Part shown: piece by piece, positions 62,628 to 64,000 of the stretch
Layout of the letters: every line of letters starts with the position of its first letter
How positions within the stretch are numbered: the first letter of the stretch is position 1
NCBI GenBank assembly: GCA_964441285.1
Contig: CAYTUK010000001.1
Coordinates: 1-64,000 of the forward strand
Length of the DNA stretch: 64,000 nucleotides
Reading direction: 5' to 3'
From: S010-25 sp964441285
GTDB lineage: Bacteria > Pseudomonadota > Gammaproteobacteria > SZUA-229
Notes under the pieces: generated by a model
Seen by the model: only the letters and a program-made list of their open reading frames with translations
Databases searched by the model: none
Told to the model about the DNA's origin: nothing
Program-made: the position numbers and the translations under genes

Positions 62628-63266
62628 TTATTGCTTCGCTACCAGTGCACGTACACTGTTTATAAAATCCGACAGGCGCGCTTGACTCGGTTTGTTTGGA
62701 TTTGCTGCTAACGGCAGGCTGACTGCGCGTGTATATGTTGGTGTTGTCCGGCTTGCGTGGATAAGTTTTGAAGGTGGCGGTGTACCAGTGTAGTCATGAC
62801 CATTGCTAATTATTTTTTCGCCATTAATGGTTTTAATATTGAACCGACCTTGATACAGACCCAATGGACTGCAGAAACCCAGTTTTGAGGGTGCCGGTAA
62901 AAATACCACATATTCTTTACCCACAGTAAAACTTGGGATGCCATAGACATACAATGTATATCGACTACCTGGAAGTTTGCCGCCAAGTTGCTTTATGGTA
63001 TATAAAGTGTGTGCTTTACCTTTGATGGAATCAAAAATCTGAAAGTCAGTATAGGTGACAACCTGTCCACTGCGTTTGTCCAGAGCCACCCGATTGGCTA
63101 GCACTTTTGCATAAAAGATCGTGCTGGCCTGTTGTGAGAGTTGCGTCAGTGTGAGCGGTAAAACGGAAGCGGCTTTAACCTGAGTGCTTAAGCTGGATAG
63201 AAATAAATATAAAATACATATTGAAAATAGTCGGCAGGTAGAAAAAATTTTATAAAAACGATACAT
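62628..63266 (-). CDS. Secreted protein of unknown function, partner of the metalloprotease
   Basis: I do not recognise this family. 212 residues with a signal peptide ending QVKAAS, then LTLTQLSQQASTIFYAKVL and a beta-rich region (YTDFQIFDSIKGKAHTLYTIKQ, GKEYVVFLPAPSKLGFCSPLGLYQGRF in its core). One lone cysteine. It is 12 bases upstream of the metalloprotease gene on the same strand, so the two are probably co-transcribed and may work together as a substrate, propeptide-like inhibitor or chaperone; this is inference. Confidence 0.75.
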   Translation of the reverse strand: MYRFYKIFSTCRLFSICILYLFLSSLSTQVKAASVLPLTLTQLSQQASTIFYAKVLANRVALDKRSGQVVTYTDFQIFDSIKGKAHTLYTIKQLGGKLPGSRYTLYVYGIPSFTVGKEYVVFLPAPSKLGFCSPLGLYQGRFNIKTINGEKIISNGHDYTGTPPPSKLIHASRTTPTYTRAVSLPLAANPNKPSQARLSDFINSVRALVAKQ

Positions 63267-63359
63267 GGTATTACCTGGGTGACATTCAGTCAGTTAATCT
63301 ATTGTCGGACAGTTCATTGATTAGTGTGTTCCCTGAAATTTATGCTTGCAGGGATCGAG

Positions 63360-63404
63360 TTACTACTGAAACGATAAGTATCCTTTTCATCTATCCTGTT
63401 AGTA
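63360..63404 (+). repeat. Palindromic repeat, copy F (internally deleted), forming the 3' end of def
   Basis: 45 bases: TTACTACTGAAACG joined directly to ATAAGTATCCTTTTCATC and CTATCCTGTTAGTA, i.e. the two ends of the family without the middle. The def stop codon (63391-63393, TAG on the minus strand) and its last four codons lie inside the element. Confidence 0.8.
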
Positions 63405-63906
63405 CTTCTTCAGTAAAACCAAATAGTGTAGGGTCAGTAAGTCGGTGAGTGTAAATAATCCCATCAAGATGGTCACATTCATGTTGCACAATACGTGCGT
63501 GAAAACCCTCTGCAACAACCTCGATTGGCTCACCTGCCGGGGTAAAGCCGTGGTATTCTATCTGATTATACCGGCAAACCATACCGCGCATACCTGGAAC
63601 GCTCAGACAACCTTCCCAGCCATCAACCATTTCACCGCCTAAAGGGGTTATCCGTGGATTAATTATCAAGGTTTCGGGTATCGGGCGACTCTCTGGATAG
63701 CGGGTATTTGTTTCAAAGCCAAAAACCACCACTCGCAGCCCGACTCCGATTTGTGGTGCCGCTAATCCTGCGCCATCTACTGCCTGCATTGTATCCAGCA
63801 TGTCTTCAATGAGCTTATCGAGTATTGGCGTGTTAAATTCAGTAACTGCATCTGCGGTGCGTAATAGTCGTGGGTCGCCCAGGCGGAGAACCGATTTTAT
63901 AGTCAT
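63391..63906 (-). CDS. def: Peptide deformylase
   Basis: Removes the N-formyl group from new proteins. The 171-residue protein has the three family motifs: GAGLAAPQIG, EGCLSVPG with the metal-binding Cys and HECDHLDG. The last residues, EEVLTG, come from repeat copy F: GTACTAACAGGATAG on the minus strand encodes Val-Leu-Thr-Gly-stop. Family members of this type usually end in a somewhat different FTE-L-PG-like tail, so the element has replaced the native end. This tail is not near the active site. Confidence 0.95.
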   Translation of the reverse strand: MTIKSVLRLGDPRLLRTADAVTEFNTPILDKLIEDMLDTMQAVDGAGLAAPQIGVGLRVVVFGFETNTRYPESRPIPETLIINPRITPLGGEMVDGWEGCLSVPGMRGMVCRYNQIEYHGFTPAGEPIEVVAEGFHARIVQHECDHLDGIIYTHRLTDPTLFGFTEEVLTG

Positions 63907-64000
63907 AATAATATCCGATTTTTAATATGGTTTTGTGTGTTTTAAGGTCATGTTAAGATACAACTATTATTCTAGCGGTTTTTTTCCATTTAAATTCAGA

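Overview
The window reads as a chromosomal stretch from a free-living, respiring gammaproteobacterium that is not an enteric. Supporting features are the lgt-thyA-folA string, the complete Lpt and Mla lipid-transport operons, the lpoA/yraN/SIS-isomerase cluster divergent from rsmI, sspAB directly behind the cytochrome bc1 genes, and a PTS module that keeps HPr kinase (hprK), as in Chromatiales, Methylococcales or Thiotrichales-like bacteria. Base composition is moderately AT-rich by eye. I cannot name a genus. No phage, insertion-sequence transposase, CRISPR array or toxin-antitoxin pair was seen, and almost every gene belongs to a recognised family.

Layout. 1-125: end of an rRNA operon (5S and terminator). 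247-2807: lgt-thyA-folA and a small secreted orphan. 2820-15935 (all minus): yrbG-like exchanger, kdsD, kdsC, lptC, lptA, lptB, rpoN, hpf, ptsN, hprK, rapZ, an EIIA of the mannose type, HPr, enzyme I and mgtE, i.e. lipopolysaccharide export joined to sigma-54 and a sugar-permease-free regulatory PTS. 16073-25274 (mostly plus): a DUF72-like protein, mlaFEDCB, murA, hisG, hisD, hisC, with a convergent hsp20. 25372-27926 (minus): SPFH protein, NfeD and DegS-type protease. 28180-32033 (plus): petABC and sspAB. 32109-36885: SIS isomerase, yraN and lpoA (minus), rsmI (plus), FKBP (minus). 37369-43744: DegP/Q protease, moaE-moaD (minus), moaC, AsmA-like protein, mutY and tRNA-Phe. 43963-48817: tRNA-Arg, comM and ubiK (minus), then a TorF-family porin with glnK-amtB. 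48951-57924: DUF1631 protein, a response regulator with a decayed GGDEF domain, rhodanese, msrB, an ArsM-like methyltransferase, small DUF465 protein, Nudix hydrolase and S9 peptidase. 58365-63906: a large dCache/HAMP/PAS/GGDEF/EAL protein, a matrixin-like metalloprotease with its secreted neighbour, and def.

How it works together. Three alternative-sigma signals can be read directly. A sigma-54 promoter with two tandem NtrC-like sites precedes the porin-glnK-amtB block, while rpoN itself lies in the window. A sigma-E-like promoter precedes the DegP/Q gene, while a DegS-type protease lies upstream. A sigma-32-like promoter precedes hsp20. The PTS genes sit around rpoN and look like a phosphorylation-based regulatory network rather than a sugar importer.

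The least explained structure is a family of six short (45-138 bp) palindromic repeats with related ends (TTATTACTGAAACG and CTGTTAGTAA), found only in the right-hand 25 kb. They lie between genes, next to promoters, a tRNA gene and gene ends. One supplies the last codons and the stop of def. They look like non-autonomous mobile elements (MITE-like) that have remodelled gene borders.
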